Positions 63,531 to 64,000 of a stretch of 64,000 nucleotides of DNA are shown piece by piece; position 1 is the first letter of the stretch, and each line of letters starts with the position of its first letter. The notes below the pieces were generated by a model. It saw only the letters and a list, made by a program, of their open reading frames with translations, was not told where the DNA came from and ran no database searches. Source of the DNA: Microvirga terrae (GTDB lineage: Bacteria; Pseudomonadota; Alphaproteobacteria; Rhizobiales; Beijerinckiaceae); NCBI RefSeq assembly GCF_013307435.2, contig NZ_CP102845.1:2974001-3038000 (forward strand), given 5' to 3'. Made by a program: the position numbers and the translations under genes.

Positions 63531-64000
63531 ATGAAGCTGGTGAGATTTGGCGACGCTGGACGGGAGAAGCCGGGCCTGATCGATTCGAACGGACAGATCC
63601 GCGATCTCTCGGGACTCGTGCCCGATATTACCGGGGCGGCCCTGTCGTCCGACACCCTGGACCGCATCCGCAACACCGACCCGAGCACCCTCCCCATCGC
63701 CCCGTCGGGCCAGCGCCTGGGGCCTTGCGTCGGCCAAGTGCGCAACTTCATCGCCATCGGGTTGAACTATGCCGACCATGCGGCCGAGACGGGAGCGCCG
63801 ATCCCGGCCGAGCCGATCGTCTTCAACAAGGCCCCGTCCTGCATCGTCGGCCCCAATGACGACGTGATCATCCCGCGCGGATCCCAGAAGACCGACTGGG
63901 AGGTGGAGCTCGCCATCGTGATCGGCGAGCGGGCCTCCTATATCGGGGCGAACGAGGCCTTGGATTTCGTTGCCGGCTACTGCGTCTGCAACGACGTGTC
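63531..64000 (+). CDS. Fumarylacetoacetate hydrolase family protein, N-terminal part (runs off window)
   Basis: The first 156 residues of a gene that continues beyond the window. It begins MKLVRFGDAGREKPGLID and shows the family pattern FIAIGLNYADHAAETGAP, FNKAPSCIVGPNDDVIIP and DWEVELAIVIGE. The last segment contains the metal-binding glutamates of FAH enzymes. These act on acylpyruvates, or as oxaloacetate decarboxylases and 2-keto-3-deoxy-acid hydratases in sugar-acid or aromatic breakdown. A good ribosome site is 7 bases upstream. Confidence 0.92.
   Translation, partial: MKLVRFGDAGREKPGLIDSNGQIRDLSGLVPDITGAALSSDTLDRIRNTDPSTLPIAPSGQRLGPCVGQVRNFIAIGLNYADHAAETGAPIPAEPIVFNKAPSCIVGPNDDVIIPRGSQKTDWEVELAIVIGERASYIGANEALDFVAGYCVCNDV

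Overview
The window looks like an ordinary chromosomal segment of a GC-rich alphaproteobacterium of the Rhizobiales, most likely near Microvirga, Methylobacterium or Bradyrhizobium. The evidence is the GC-rich codon use, the aminotransferase–homoserine dehydrogenase–GlpX–RecJ order beside a PHA synthase, a DUF6894 protein, the NDUFS4-type complex I subunit, and small palindromic repeats between genes. This placement is inference from gene content. No insertion sequence, prophage or CRISPR array was seen.

Layout. 1-3776: a PAS sensor (cut by the window edge), purT, a small basic protein and a DMT exporter. 3885-7703: a tight four-gene operon of type III polyketide synthase, methyltransferase, flavoprotein oxidoreductase and second methyltransferase; this is the best candidate for a little-described biosynthetic system. 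7706-18383: ankyrin protein, nucleoside hydrolase, adenine deaminase-like protein, a PotABCD-type ABC importer with a deaminase-type amidohydrolase in its operon, a phosphoribosyltransferase and an M20 amidohydrolase; together they suggest uptake and salvage of purine-like compounds. 18387-27993: SUV3-like helicase, prolyl oligopeptidase, small protein, and an RND efflux pair. 28356-34107: stress and storage genes, including a hemerythrin–phasin fusion, a soluble chemoreceptor with duplicated PAS domains, and a divergent PHA synthase. 34145-38201: an AcoR-type sigma-54 activator divergent from an aldehyde dehydrogenase–DUF779 operon with a clear -24/-12 promoter and a palindromic upstream site. 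38229-47109: secreted protein, aldo/keto reductase, tRNA-Arg, NDUFS4-like subunit, tRNA-Pro, RTX protein, a possible small RNA, PilZ, diguanylate cyclase, DUF192, double cold-shock protein, sirtuin and a DUF1624 membrane protein. 47233-50108: ureohydrolase, ornithine aminotransferase and an Lrp/AsnC regulator (arginine/ornithine catabolism). 50423-52827: orphan acyl carrier protein, KDPGal aldolase, small secreted proteins, DUF6894, tRNA-Glu. 52963-59578: RecJ, GNAT, GlpX, homoserine dehydrogenase, AlaC-type aminotransferase, lipoprotein. 59804-64000: class I PHA synthase, FadL-type porin, and the start of an FAH-family enzyme.

Functional themes are carbon storage (two PHA synthases plus a phasin-domain protein), purine and arginine nitrogen salvage, c-di-GMP and chemotaxis signalling, and a phenolic-lipid-like type III PKS pathway. 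Start sites were mostly moved inward from the longest open frame using Shine-Dalgarno spacing and family N-termini; those choices are stated per gene.
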